From: Pedobacter sp.
Lineage (GTDB): Bacteria > Bacteroidota > Bacteroidia > Sphingobacteriales > Sphingobacteriaceae
Length of the DNA stretch: 11,055 nt
Reading direction: 5' to 3'
NCBI GenBank assembly: GCA_030149995.1
Contig: JASLGV010000531.1
Location: 1 to 11,055 of the forward strand
Made by a program: the position numbers and the translations under genes. Position 1 is the first letter of the stretch. Each line of letters begins with the position of its first letter. The notes beneath the pieces were generated by a model that did no database searches, was not told the DNA's origin, and saw nothing but the letters and a program-made list of their open reading frames with translations. Shown here piece after piece: positions 1-8,264 of the stretch.

Positions 1-107
1 GCGGACTAAAAAAATTAAAAATTCCAATCAAATAAGCTGGTTTTTATAAAATCGTTTCTACCTTTAAAATCTAATTATCTTATTTGTTTATTTAGCTTTT
101 TTCAGAC

Positions 108-1001
108 ATGCAATTTGGTAAAGTAAGTGATCCGAGTATTATACAGTTTAGTTTACCGCACGATGCTGCTGAAACAGCTGCTACTTTGCAGGCAGCTTCC
201 AAACAAAAAGAAACTTTTGAAGCTTATGTTGGCTGTGCCAAATGGAACAAGGCAGACCTGAAAGGCTTTTATCCGAAAGGAACCAAAGATGAACTGACGT
301 ATTATGCTACGCAGTTTAATTCCATTGAATTAAACGCAACCTTTTACGGCATGCCAGACCGCGAACAGGTGATAACCTGGCGCGAAAAAACACCTGCCGG
401 ATTTAAATTTTTCCCGAAATTAACCAATACCATCAGCCATTTCAAACGGCTTATTAATGTACAGGAACCTGTGGCACTCTTTTGCGATGCCGTAAGTAAT
501 TTTGAAGATCACCTTGGGATGGCATTTCTGCAGCTACACGACAACTTTAAGCCAAAAGATTTCGATCGCCTGGAAAAAGTAATAGAAGAATTCCCAAAGG
601 TAATTCCATTGGGTGTAGAGGTGCGTAATGAAGAATGGTTTTCCAATGAGCAGGTTGCTCAAAAATTACATCAGCTCCTTAAAAAAAATCAGATCACCAA
701 CATCATTGTAGATACCGCCGGAAGAAGAGATATGTTACATATGGATTTAACCACACCAGTGGCATTTATACGTTATGTGGGTGCCAATCACGAAAGTGAT
801 TACAGCAGACTGGACGAATGGGTAGAGCGTATTGTTAAATGGAAAGCAGAAGGATTGCAAAAACTTTATTTCTTTGTCCACCAGAACATCGAAAAAGAAT
901 CGCCGCTTTTATCGGCTTATTTTATAGAAAAATTAAATAAGGCAACCGGTTTATCGCTTAAAACACCCAACAGACCCAGCACCTCCCCAACATTGTTTTA
1001 G
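108..1001 (+). CDS. DUF72 (YecE-like) family protein
   Basis: A 297-residue protein of the DUF72/YecE family, which has a TIM-barrel-like fold and no firmly established biochemical role. Family hallmarks are visible: a YVGCAKW start of the barrel at residues 40-46, the stretch FNSIELNATFYGMP at 70-83 with Glu74, GVEVRNEEWF at 169-178 with Glu171 and Arg173, VDTAGRRD at 201-208, FIRYVGANH at 220-228, and YFFVHQN near the C-terminus at 254-260. The barrel is preceded by about 37 extra residues. I kept them because no other ATG occurs before the barrel and because I recall similar N-terminal leaders in Bacteroidota members. There is no signal peptide, so it is probably cytoplasmic. The next gene is 68 bases downstream on the same strand. 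The family call is firm; the function is unknown. Confidence 0.92.
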   Translation: MQFGKVSDPSIIQFSLPHDAAETAATLQAASKQKETFEAYVGCAKWNKADLKGFYPKGTKDELTYYATQFNSIELNATFYGMPDREQVITWREKTPAGFKFFPKLTNTISHFKRLINVQEPVALFCDAVSNFEDHLGMAFLQLHDNFKPKDFDRLEKVIEEFPKVIPLGVEVRNEEWFSNEQVAQKLHQLLKKNQITNIIVDTAGRRDMLHMDLTTPVAFIRYVGANHESDYSRLDEWVERIVKWKAEGLQKLYFFVHQNIEKESPLLSAYFIEKLNKATGLSLKTPNRPSTSPTLF

Positions 1002-1038
1002 TCAGTCTGCCCCATTAAGGATCCGGGCAAACCGCTTT

Positions 1039-1060
1039 TAAGTATTCTAAAAAATACTTA
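1039..1060 (+). other. Small AT-rich stem-loop in front of the exonuclease gene
   Basis: A perfect 8-bp inverted repeat, TAAGTATT and AATACTTA, is separated by a 6-base loop (CTAAAA). It ends 9 bases before the ATG at 1070. The stem is A/T-rich and is followed by CCTTGTTTT, so it could be a weak terminator for the gene upstream, or it could affect ribosome access to the exonuclease start. It is weak enough that chance cannot be excluded. Confidence 0.3.
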
Positions 1061-1069
1061 CCTTGTTTT

Positions 1070-1783
1070 ATGTTAAAAGCTGTAGATCTGAATCAGGTAA
1101 TGGTTATTGATATTGAAACCGTTCCGGAGTTTGCTTCTTTTAAAGAGCTTTCTCCTGCCCTTCAGCATCTCTGGGAACAAAAAACACAATATCAGCGAAA
1201 ACCAGATCAAACACCAGAAGATTTCTATGAACGCGCCGGCATTCTGGCCGAGTTTGGAAAAGTAATCTGCATCAGTATGGGTATTTTTAACTTTCAGCAG
1301 AAAGAAACAGCCTTAAGAATTAAGTCGATTTCTGGTCACGATGAGTTTTTACTTTTGCAGGAATTTACCGGACTACTGAACAAACAGGTTAAATCGCTTA
1401 TCCTTTGCGCACACAATGGCCGGGAATTTGATTTCCCTTTTCTATGCAGAAGAATGCTGATTAAAGGACTGCCCATTCCGCCTTTGTTACAGATAAGTGG
1501 CAAAAAACCCTGGGAGATTAACCACATCGATACCATGGAACTCTGGAAATTCGGCGATCATAAACACTACACATCTCTCAACTTACTGGCCACCATCTTT
1601 GGCATCCAAACCCCTAAAGATGATATTAACGGCAGTCAGGTACGCACCGTTTATTACGATGAGCACGATCTGCCCCGCATTGTTACCTATTGCCAGAAAG
1701 ATGTAATTACCACTGCCCAGGTTCTTTTAAAATTTAAAGGAATGGAAATAATTCCGGCAGAAAACATTACCATTGTATCCTGA
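1070..1783 (+). CDS. Predicted 3'-5' exonuclease, PolB-like DEDDy family
   Basis: A 237-residue protein with the layout of an RNase H-fold DEDDy exonuclease, closest to the stand-alone PolB-like exonuclease family (Pfam DNA_pol_B_exo2). Motif I is DIET at residues 14-17 (Asp14, Glu16). Motif II is AHNGREFDFPFL at 114-125 (Asp121). Motif III is YCQKD at 207-211 (Tyr207, Asp211), the YxxxD form. These are the expected four acidic metal ligands plus the tyrosine, so the enzyme should be active. A conserved HIDTMELWKFG lies at 152-162. No polymerase domain is attached. The likely role is trimming of single-stranded DNA or RNA ends; the substrate cannot be told from the sequence. The stop codon overlaps the next ATG as TGATG, which suggests translational coupling with the ABC ATPase gene. 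Confidence 0.88.
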   Translation: MLKAVDLNQVMVIDIETVPEFASFKELSPALQHLWEQKTQYQRKPDQTPEDFYERAGILAEFGKVICISMGIFNFQQKETALRIKSISGHDEFLLLQEFTGLLNKQVKSLILCAHNGREFDFPFLCRRMLIKGLPIPPLLQISGKKPWEINHIDTMELWKFGDHKHYTSLNLLATIFGIQTPKDDINGSQVRTVYYDEHDLPRIVTYCQKDVITTAQVLLKFKGMEIIPAENITIVS

Positions 1784-3501
1784 TGCTGCAAGTAGAAAAT
1801 TTAAACATTGATTTCTTTAACCAGGAAGAAAAAACCTGGTTAAGTGCCGTTAAAGATATTAACCTGGAGGTAAAAACAGGCACTGTTCTGGGTATTGTGG
1901 GCGAATCAGGTTCCGGTAAATCGGTTACCTCCTTTTCCATTATGCGCCTGCTCGATGAGCGCAATGCCAAAACCACCGGTCACATCAACTTTAACCAGGT
2001 AAGTTTGCTGGATCTGAATACCGAACAGATCAGGCAATACAGGGGAAACCGGATTTCCATGATTTTCCAGGAACCAATGACCTCCTTAAATCCGGTACTT
2101 ACCTGCGGGCAACAAGTTGCAGAAGCCATTATACTCCATCAGAAAGTAAACAGTAAAGCAGCAAAACAGCAAACCATTGCATTGTTTGAAGAAGTACAAC
2201 TGCCACGCCCGTCCCAAATGTTCGACAGCTACCCGCATCAGCTTTCGGGTGGCCAGAAACAGCGGGTTATGATTGCCATGGCGCTGAGCTGTAACCCCGA
2301 ATTGCTTATTGCCGACGAACCTACTACTGCCCTTGACGTAACGGTACAGAAAACCATTTTGGAACTGCTTCTCAAGCTTAAAAATGAGCGTCAGATGGCC
2401 ATGATTTTTATTTCACACGATTTAGGCGTAGTGAATGAAATTGCCGATGAGATTGTGGTTATGTACAAAGGCGAAATTGTGGAACAGGGAACCACCAAAT
2501 CGATTTTTTCCAATCCCCAGCATCCTTATACACAAGGACTGCTTGCCTGTAGGCCTGTTCCTGGCAAACAGCTAAAAAAGCTACCGGTTGTGGCCGATTT
2601 TCTGGCAGAAAATACGGATAAAATATCTGCCTTGCTAAGCGCCTCAAACGAAGTAACAACAGCCGATATTGAAGCCAGAAGAGCCAGATTATATGCCCAG
2701 CTGCCACTTATCGAAGTAAAGGAACTTTGCACCTGGTATCCCATTAAAAAGGGAATTTTTGGCAAAGCTAAAGATTATGTAAAAGCCGTAGACAAAATAA
2801 CATTTAATGTTTTTCCCGGCGAAATACTGGGACTTGTAGGCGAATCGGGATGTGGCAAAACCACCCTCGGAAGAACCATCTTACGACTGATTGAACCCAG
2901 CTCGGGACACCTCTTTTTTAAAGGTGAAGACATTACTTCCATCTCTAAAACAGCACTTCGAAAATTGAGAAAAAGCATTCAGATTGTTTTTCAGGATCCT
3001 TATGCATCGTTAAACCCCCGACTCACCATTGGGCAGGCCATTTTAGAGCCAATGCAGGTACATAAATTGTATAAAAACGATGCCGGCAGAAAAGCAAAAG
3101 TGCTGGAATTACTGGATAAAGTAGGATTAAAAGAGAGTCATTATAACCGCTATCCGCACGAATTTAGCGGCGGGCAGCGGCAACGTGTGGTAATTGCCCG
3201 CGCACTGGCACTGGAACCCGAATTTATCATTTGTGATGAATCTGTTTCGGCACTCGATGTTTCGGTGCAGGCACAGGTTTTAAACCTGATCCGGGATTTA
3301 CAGGCCGAATTTGGCTTAACTTATATTTTTATTTCGCACGATCTGGCGGTGGTGAAACACATTTCAGACCGGATCCTGGTGATGCGAAAAGGTAAAATCG
3401 AAGAAGAAGGTTATCCCGAACAAATTTTTAATGCACCAAAAGCAGCCTATACCCAAAAGCTAATCGATGCCATACCCGGCCCGCCGAACATCGGTTTTTA
3501 G
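1783..3501 (+). CDS. Peptide-type ABC transporter, fused double ATP-binding protein
   Basis: A 572-residue protein made of two ABC ATPase domains in one chain, arranged as in YejF or GsiA and equivalent to a DppD-DppF fusion. Domain 1 has Walker A GESGSGKS (40-47), Q-loop Gln96, signature LSGGQ (154-158), Walker B LLIADEP (174-180) and switch His212. A peptide-importer C-terminal element with [12 protein letters not shown] follows at 247-258. Domain 2 has Walker A GESGCGKT (353-360), Gln404, signature FSGGQ (461-465), Walker B FIICDES (481-487) and His519. Both sites keep their catalytic glutamates (179 and 486), so both should hydrolyse ATP. It would act on the cytoplasmic face of the inner membrane and power import of peptides or related solutes. 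No permease or binding-protein gene is in the window, so the partners must be encoded elsewhere. Its start overlaps the previous stop by one base. Confidence 0.94.
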   Translation: MLQVENLNIDFFNQEEKTWLSAVKDINLEVKTGTVLGIVGESGSGKSVTSFSIMRLLDERNAKTTGHINFNQVSLLDLNTEQIRQYRGNRISMIFQEPMTSLNPVLTCGQQVAEAIILHQKVNSKAAKQQTIALFEEVQLPRPSQMFDSYPHQLSGGQKQRVMIAMALSCNPELLIADEPTTALDVTVQKTILELLLKLKNERQMAMIFISHDLGVVNEIADEIVVMYKGEIVEQGTTKSIFSNPQHPYTQGLLACRPVPGKQLKKLPVVADFLAENTDKISALLSASNEVTTADIEARRARLYAQLPLIEVKELCTWYPIKKGIFGKAKDYVKAVDKITFNVFPGEILGLVGESGCGKTTLGRTILRLIEPSSGHLFFKGEDITSISKTALRKLRKSIQIVFQDPYASLNPRLTIGQAILEPMQVHKLYKNDAGRKAKVLELLDKVGLKESHYNRYPHEFSGGQRQRVVIARALALEPEFIICDESVSALDVSVQAQVLNLIRDLQAEFGLTYIFISHDLAVVKHISDRILVMRKGKIEEEGYPEQIFNAPKAAYTQKLIDAIPGPPNIGF

Positions 3502-3581
3502 TTCATTCGGAAGCAATTTTTCTGCCTTAAAACACCCTATTCTCCATCTTTTCTGTATCTTCGGTAAATCCAGTACAAGAT

Positions 3582-5714
3582 ATGGCAAAGAAAAAATCAG
3601 CAAATATTAAATCCGTTTTGAATCAACTGGTTAGTGATGTGTTTGAAAAAAACGGTAATCAGTTGTTAAACTACAAGCAGGTTTCGGCCAAATTAAACCT
3701 GAATGATACAGACTCAAGAGATACCATACTCGAAATATTAAAAGAAGGAAAAATAAACGGTACTTTTTTAGAACCCGAAAAAGGTAAATACAGACTCAAA
3801 GAACTTAAAAATTTCATTATTGGAAAGGTAGATATGACAGCCGATGGTTCGGCCTATATTGTACCAGATGATGAGTTTGAAAAAGACGTTTTTATTGCGC
3901 CCAGAAAATTAAAAAATGCCCTACACGGCGATACCGTTAAGGTATATGTTTTTGCAAAAAAAAATGGGCGTAAAAATGACGGGGAAGTTGTTGAAATTCT
4001 CAAAAGAGCCAAATCAGACTTTACAGGTGTAATCAAAATTTCAGACCGCTTTGCTTTTGTTATTGCGGATGATAAAAAAATGATGCACGATATTTTTGTT
4101 CCATTGGCAGATACACTTGGAGCTAAAAATGCACAGCGGGTGCTGGTTTCCTTAACCGATTGGCCCGAAGGGGCAAAAAACCCGATTGGCGTAGTTAAAC
4201 ATGTACTTGGAGACCAGGGTGAAAACAATACCGAGATGAATGCCATACTGGCTCAATACGGATTTCCCCTTTCTTTTCCGCCACAGGTTGAAAAAGAAGC
4301 CAATGCCATTCCTGAAGAAATACCAGCCAGTGAAATTACCAAAAGAAGAGATTTCAGAAACATATTAACCTTTACCATTGATCCGGCAGATGCCAAGGAT
4401 TTTGATGATGCCATTTCCTACCAGAAACTTCCAAACGGGCACCATGAGATTGGAATACACATTGCCGATGTTTCTCACTATGTAGTTCAGGGCAGCGAAT
4501 TAGACAAAGAAGCATACAGTCGTGCGACTTCCGTTTACCTGGTAGACCGCGTAATTCCGATGCTGCCCGAACGCCTGAGCAATGGCGTTTGTTCTTTACG
4601 CCCGCACGAAGACAAACTTTGCTTTGCTGCCGTATTTGAATTAGACGATCAGGCCAATATCCAATCAGAATGGTATGGCAAAACGGTTATCCACTCAGAC
4701 AGAAGATTTACGTATGAGGAAGCACAGGAAGTTATTGAGCAAAAAACCGGAGATTATGCAGCAGAAATCCTGAAATTAAATGAACTTGCCTATATCTTAC
4801 GCGACCGGAAGTTTAAAAATGGTGCCATCAGTTTTGAAAGCGCTGAGGTTAAGTTTAAACTGGACGAAAACGGCAAGCCTATTGGCGTTTATGTAAAAGA
4901 GCGTAAAGATGCCCATAAACTGATTGAAGATTACATGTTACTGGCCAATAGGAAAGTAGCCGAATTCATTGCTAAAAAAGTAAATGGCCCGAATAAATTA
5001 ACTTTTGTATACCGGGTACACGATTCGCCGAATATGGAAACCCTCAATACCTTTGCACAGTTTGCTTCCCGCTTTGGCTATAAAATCAATACAAAATCTG
5101 ATAAGGAAATTGCCCGGTCATTAAATTATCTGATGACAGATGTAGAAGGCAAAAAAGAACAGAACATTCTAACGTCTCTGGCCATCAGATCCATGGCGAA
5201 GGCAATTTATACCACTAAAAAAACCAGCCACTATGGACTGGCTTTTGATTACTACACGCATTTCACTTCGCCTATACGCCGTTATCCCGATGTAATGGTG
5301 CATCGCCTGCTTCAAAATTACCTGGAAAATGGTAAATCGGCTGATGCCGAATTTTATGAAGTTGCCAGTGTACATTCCTCTGCCATGGAAAAGCGCGCAG
5401 CGGAAGCGGAAAGAGCTTCAGTTAAATATAAACAGGCAGAATACCTTGAAAACAACATCGGAACCGTATATAAAGGTATCATTTCGGGCGTTACCGAATG
5501 GGGTATGTATGTAGAAATTGAAGAAAACAAATGTGAAGGCATGATCCGTTTACGCGATATTTCGGATGATTTTTATGTGCTCGACGAAAAGAACTATTGC
5601 ATTGTAGGACAACGTAAAAAGAAAAAATATCAATTGGGTGATGAAGTGATGATACGGGTTAAAAAAGTAGATCTTTCTAAACGTCAGATTGATTTCACGC
5701 TTATACAGGATTAA
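3582..5714 (+). CDS. rnr: Ribonuclease R (RNB-family 3'-5' exoribonuclease)
   Basis: A 710-residue processive exoribonuclease that degrades structured RNA from the 3' end in the cytoplasm. The domain order is typical: a Lys-rich N-terminus with a winged-helix-like region (about 8-72), two cold-shock/OB regions (about 78-210), the RNB catalytic domain (about 255-580) and a C-terminal S1 domain (about 625-707). The catalytic signature DPADAKDFDDAI at 267-278 holds the metal-binding aspartates (267, 273, 275, 276), and HFTSPIRRYPD at 560-570 is the conserved end of the RNB domain. The length is normal for the family. The ATG at 3582 is followed by a Lys-rich start common in the family; no strong Shine-Dalgarno precedes it. 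It is probably the first gene of a set with the next two, the following ATG lying only 3 bases after its stop. Upstream, 80 bases separate it from the ABC gene with no clear terminator. Confidence 0.96.
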   Translation: MAKKKSANIKSVLNQLVSDVFEKNGNQLLNYKQVSAKLNLNDTDSRDTILEILKEGKINGTFLEPEKGKYRLKELKNFIIGKVDMTADGSAYIVPDDEFEKDVFIAPRKLKNALHGDTVKVYVFAKKNGRKNDGEVVEILKRAKSDFTGVIKISDRFAFVIADDKKMMHDIFVPLADTLGAKNAQRVLVSLTDWPEGAKNPIGVVKHVLGDQGENNTEMNAILAQYGFPLSFPPQVEKEANAIPEEIPASEITKRRDFRNILTFTIDPADAKDFDDAISYQKLPNGHHEIGIHIADVSHYVVQGSELDKEAYSRATSVYLVDRVIPMLPERLSNGVCSLRPHEDKLCFAAVFELDDQANIQSEWYGKTVIHSDRRFTYEEAQEVIEQKTGDYAAEILKLNELAYILRDRKFKNGAISFESAEVKFKLDENGKPIGVYVKERKDAHKLIEDYMLLANRKVAEFIAKKVNGPNKLTFVYRVHDSPNMETLNTFAQFASRFGYKINTKSDKEIARSLNYLMTDVEGKKEQNILTSLAIRSMAKAIYTTKKTSHYGLAFDYYTHFTSPIRRYPDVMVHRLLQNYLENGKSADAEFYEVASVHSSAMEKRAAEAERASVKYKQAEYLENNIGTVYKGIISGVTEWGMYVEIEENKCEGMIRLRDISDDFYVLDEKNYCIVGQRKKKKYQLGDEVMIRVKKVDLSKRQIDFTLIQD

Positions 5715-5717
5715 ACA

Positions 5718-6881
5718 ATGAAGAAAAAATATCTGTTTATTTTTTTTACAACATTTAGCCTGTTACCTCTTTTGAGCCTGGCACAAACCATAAAGGGTAG
5801 AATTAAAGATGCATCCAATCATACGGGAATTGCTTTTGCAACGGTTTTTGCAGATGCTGCACACAAAACCATTACCAACGAAAATGGTGAATTTGAGCTT
5901 AAAATAGCTACGCTACCTGCTGATATAATCATATCACACATTAGCTATGAACCAAAAAAAATAAAGCTGGTTAAGGAGCAGGATATTGATGTTAGCTTAA
6001 ACCCTGTAAGCTTAAACTTAAACGAAGTAGTGGTTGGCAGTTATGCCCCTTCATTGATGAAAAATGTTTATGAAAAGGCAAAACATTACCAGGATGAGCC
6101 ACAATATGCAAGGGCTTTCCTCAGACAGGTGGCTTATGAAAACGAACAACCTGCCTCTTTAAACGAAATATATTCCGATGCCGATTGGAGAACCTATGGT
6201 TTGCTAAAATGGAATCCAACAGAAAGCAGGTATTTAAAAAAAGATAATCACATTTCTTATACCAACCTTAGTTTTGCAACCTTCTTGCTGTCGGGTTTTA
6301 TGTCTAACAGCGTTTATGCCAAACCATTATCACCTAAAATGGACTCTGTTTATATCTATAAAATCAAGAATACTTATAAAGCCGGAGACCAGGAAATTGC
6401 CGTTGTTAGCTGTACGATCAAAATAAAAACAGAAAAACCTTATTTTGAAGGCGATTACTACATCGATACAGAAACGTACGATGTACTCAAAATTGATGGT
6501 ACTTTAAAGAACTTCAGTTTAAATAGTAAAGGCCTGATGGGTCTCAAACTTAAAGAGATTGGCCTTACTGCTCAATACAATGTAAATAAACAGGGAAAAA
6601 GTATCTTAGATTTCTGCACCCTGGTTTTAAAAAGCAAAATGACTGTTTTAGGTATTGGAGCCAAAACGACAGAGCTCTACAATACCCTTTATGCCATTGA
6701 TTATAATGATCGCTATAATAAAGACTTAAAAGATATACAACGAAAAACAAATGATGTTGAAACGGCTACAGGAATTACTTATAATCCTCAGTTTTGGAAA
6801 GATAATCAAACCATAAAACGTACTCTAAAAGAAGAAGAAGCAATAAAAATCCTGGAAGAAGCGCCAAAAGCAAAGAAATAA
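5718..6881 (+). CDS. Secreted protein with N-terminal CarboxypepD_reg-like domain
   Basis: A 387-residue exported protein of unknown function. Residues 1-22 form a signal peptide (MKKKYL, a hydrophobic core, then LSLA before Gln23). Residues about 24-106 match the carboxypeptidase regulatory-like beta-sandwich common in Bacteroidota envelope proteins: IKGRIKDA, then TITNENGEFEL, a SHISYEPKKIKL strand and the closing LNEVVV. The rest, about 110-387, reads as mixed beta strands such as GDYYIDTETYDVLKIDG. It ends in NPQFWKDNQTIKRTLKEEEAI, a kind of ending seen in DUF5686-like and other Bacteroidota proteins with this N-terminal domain. There is no TonB-dependent receptor barrel, and it is too short for one. 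It likely sits in the periplasm or on the outer membrane. The gene is packed between rnr (3-base gap) and the prenyl synthase (1-base gap), so it is almost surely co-transcribed, though the functional link is unclear. Confidence 0.85.
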   Translation: MKKKYLFIFFTTFSLLPLLSLAQTIKGRIKDASNHTGIAFATVFADAAHKTITNENGEFELKIATLPADIIISHISYEPKKIKLVKEQDIDVSLNPVSLNLNEVVVGSYAPSLMKNVYEKAKHYQDEPQYARAFLRQVAYENEQPASLNEIYSDADWRTYGLLKWNPTESRYLKKDNHISYTNLSFATFLLSGFMSNSVYAKPLSPKMDSVYIYKIKNTYKAGDQEIAVVSCTIKIKTEKPYFEGDYYIDTETYDVLKIDGTLKNFSLNSKGLMGLKLKEIGLTAQYNVNKQGKSILDFCTLVLKSKMTVLGIGAKTTELYNTLYAIDYNDRYNKDLKDIQRKTNDVETATGITYNPQFWKDNQTIKRTLKEEEAIKILEEAPKAKK

Positions 6882-6882
6882 A

Positions 6883-7857
6883 ATGCACAAAACGACAGAA
6901 TTACAACAAATTTTAGAAACAGCCATACAGAATTTAACGTTCCCTGATCAGCCCAAGCAGCTATATGAACCCATAAAATACATCATCAACCTCGGCGGTA
7001 AAAGAGTACGTCCGCTGTTGGTTTTAATGGCTTCAGAACTTTTCGGTACAGATGCTCATGAGGCCATTCATGCAGCCCTGGCAATAGAGGTATTTCATAA
7101 TTTTACCCTGGTGCACGATGATATAATGGATAACGCGCCTTTACGCCGTGGTAAAGCAACGGTACACGAAAAATGGAGCACCAATACAGCCATTTTGAGC
7201 GGCGATGTGATGATGGTGGAGGCCAATAAAAACCTTTCAAGGGTAAATCCGATCTTCTTAAAAGATGTACTCGATACATTTAATGCGACCGCTCAGGGCG
7301 TGTGTGAGGGTCAGCAGCTCGACATGGAATTTGAACAGCGTGATGATGTAAGTATCGAGGAATACATCAACATGATTCGCCTGAAAACAGCTGTTTTATT
7401 GGGCGGTGCCTTAAAGTTAGGTGCCATTATAGGCAAAGCCAGTCAAAAAGACGCCGATTTAATCCACCAGTTTGGGGAAAATATTGGAATTGCCTTCCAG
7501 TTGCACGACGATATTTTAGATGTTTATGCCGATCCGGATAAATTTGGCAAACAGGTAGGTGGCGATATTATTGCCAATAAGAAAACCTTTCTTTTGCTAA
7601 AAGCTTTTGAACTTGCAACAGATGATAAAAAACTGGAACTTCAAAATTGGGTTGAAAGAAAAAATTTCGATGCGGTAGAAAAGGTAGAAGCCATCAAAGA
7701 TATTTATGATGTACTGAACATTCAGCAAATTGCCAAAGAAACCATGGAAAATTACCTGAATAAAGCCTTAAATATTTTCGGACAGATTGATGTACCTGAG
7801 CGTGCAAAATCGAATTTGCTTACCTTAACCACCCAATTGATGGCCAGGGAATATTAG
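6883..7857 (+). CDS. Polyprenyl diphosphate synthase (trans-type, likely short chain)
   Basis: A 324-residue trans-isoprenyl diphosphate synthase. It condenses isopentenyl diphosphate with an allylic diphosphate to make linear prenyl chains for quinones, carotenoids or lipid carriers. The motifs are complete: GGKRVRP at 38-44, the first Asp-rich motif DDIMD at 79-83 followed by RRGK (88-91), GQQLDMEF (143-150), the second Asp-rich motif DDILD at 209-213, and GGDIIANKKTFL at 227-238. The first motif is DDxxD without the two-residue insertion of bacterial farnesyl synthases, and the residue five before it is Phe74. From known chain-length rules I infer a farnesyl- or geranylgeranyl-length product rather than a long chain, but this is not certain. 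The ATG follows the previous stop after one base, and an intrinsic terminator begins 25 bases after the stop, so this is the last gene of the rnr set. Confidence 0.93.
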   Translation: MHKTTELQQILETAIQNLTFPDQPKQLYEPIKYIINLGGKRVRPLLVLMASELFGTDAHEAIHAALAIEVFHNFTLVHDDIMDNAPLRRGKATVHEKWSTNTAILSGDVMMVEANKNLSRVNPIFLKDVLDTFNATAQGVCEGQQLDMEFEQRDDVSIEEYINMIRLKTAVLLGGALKLGAIIGKASQKDADLIHQFGENIGIAFQLHDDILDVYADPDKFGKQVGGDIIANKKTFLLLKAFELATDDKKLELQNWVERKNFDAVEKVEAIKDIYDVLNIQQIAKETMENYLNKALNIFGQIDVPERAKSNLLTLTTQLMAREY

Positions 7858-7881
7858 AGATATTTTTATCAATAAAATAAC

Positions 7882-7917
7882 AAGGGCGGATATCTCAGAT
7901 GAAATACCGCCCTTTTT
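7882..7917 (+). terminator. Intrinsic terminator after the rnr-prenyl synthase set
   Basis: An 8-bp GC-rich stem, AAGGGCGG (7882-7889) with CCGCCCTT (7907-7914), extended by a TAT/ATA pairing across a one-base bulge, is followed at once by a T run to 7917. It lies 25 bases after the prenyl synthase stop. Read from the minus strand the same stem is followed by GTTATTTTATT, so it may also serve the convergent gene that ends at 7953. Confidence 0.85.
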
Positions 7918-7952
7918 GCTTGAAGGAATAGACAATCTTTTAATAAAATTAA

Positions 7953-8225
7953 TTACGATGTGGCCAGCTTAAACCTGATCCAGAAGTCTGACGGTTTGCT
8001 TTCAGAACCACCGCCCTCAGGCGAACGCTGACCACCACGACCGCCACCCATGCCGCCGCCGCCCATTTTTCCACCGCCGCCGCCGCCAGAGCGACCGCCA
8101 CCCATCCCCCCCATACCACCACCGCCTCTTCTACCCTGGCCCTCTCCACCACCTGCCATATCGGCTTTTTTCGGGCGCTTATCGCTTGCGTTAATTTTAA
8201 TGTTGTAAGCAATTGGTTTTTTCAT
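7953..8225 (-). CDS. C-terminal fragment of the split gene with Gly-rich region
   Basis: From an internal ATG at 8223-8225, 90 codons stay in the same frame as the N-terminal part. The fragment begins with KKPIAYNIKINASDKRPKK, which looks like the last strands of the sandwich. A Gly/Met/Arg-rich low-complexity stretch (fragment residues about 25-65) follows, and it ends with SKPSDFWIRFKLATS. There is no signal peptide and no convincing ribosome site before the ATG, so independent translation is doubtful. It is best read as the tail of the interrupted gene. The overlapping valine/alanine-rich frame at 7949-8212 is only a shadow of the Gly codons. Confidence 0.45.
   Translation of the reverse strand: MKKPIAYNIKINASDKRPKKADMAGGGEGQGRRGGGGMGGMGGGRSGGGGGGKMGGGGMGGGRGGQRSPEGGGSESKPSDFWIRFKLATS
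8031..8153 (-). repeat. Gly-rich low-complexity coding repeat
   Basis: About 41 codons are dominated by GGN glycine codons, with Met, Arg, Ser and Lys interspersed as GGGGMGG, GGGRSGG and GGKMGG units. The plus strand shows this as runs of CCGCC and CCACC. Such tracts slip easily during replication and are also hard to sequence. It lies inside the C-terminal half of the split gene and probably encodes a flexible linker. Confidence 0.75.
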
Positions 8226-8264
8226 ATTTACATCCAGTTGAAGTACAGACAGCGGAATACGCAG

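Noticed and set aside
1..107. Possible end of a gene or a promoter at the left edge
   Set aside because: Very A/T-rich, with no recognisable protein tail and only partial matches to promoter elements (for example TTATTTG near 80), so nothing could be supported.
3556..3563. TATCTTCG upstream of rnr as a -7 element
   Set aside because: It is one base from the consensus, but no -33 element sits 19-21 bases upstream. The evidence is too weak to list as a promoter.
3854..4246. A 130-codon minus-strand frame inside rnr
   Set aside because: It lies wholly opposite a conserved part of RNase R, resembles no known protein, and is Ser/Thr/Phe-rich as expected for an antisense shadow.
8031..8153. Short GC-rich repeats resembling a repeat array
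   Set aside because: The units are irregular, lack spacers, and are explained by consecutive glycine codons. It is not a CRISPR array.
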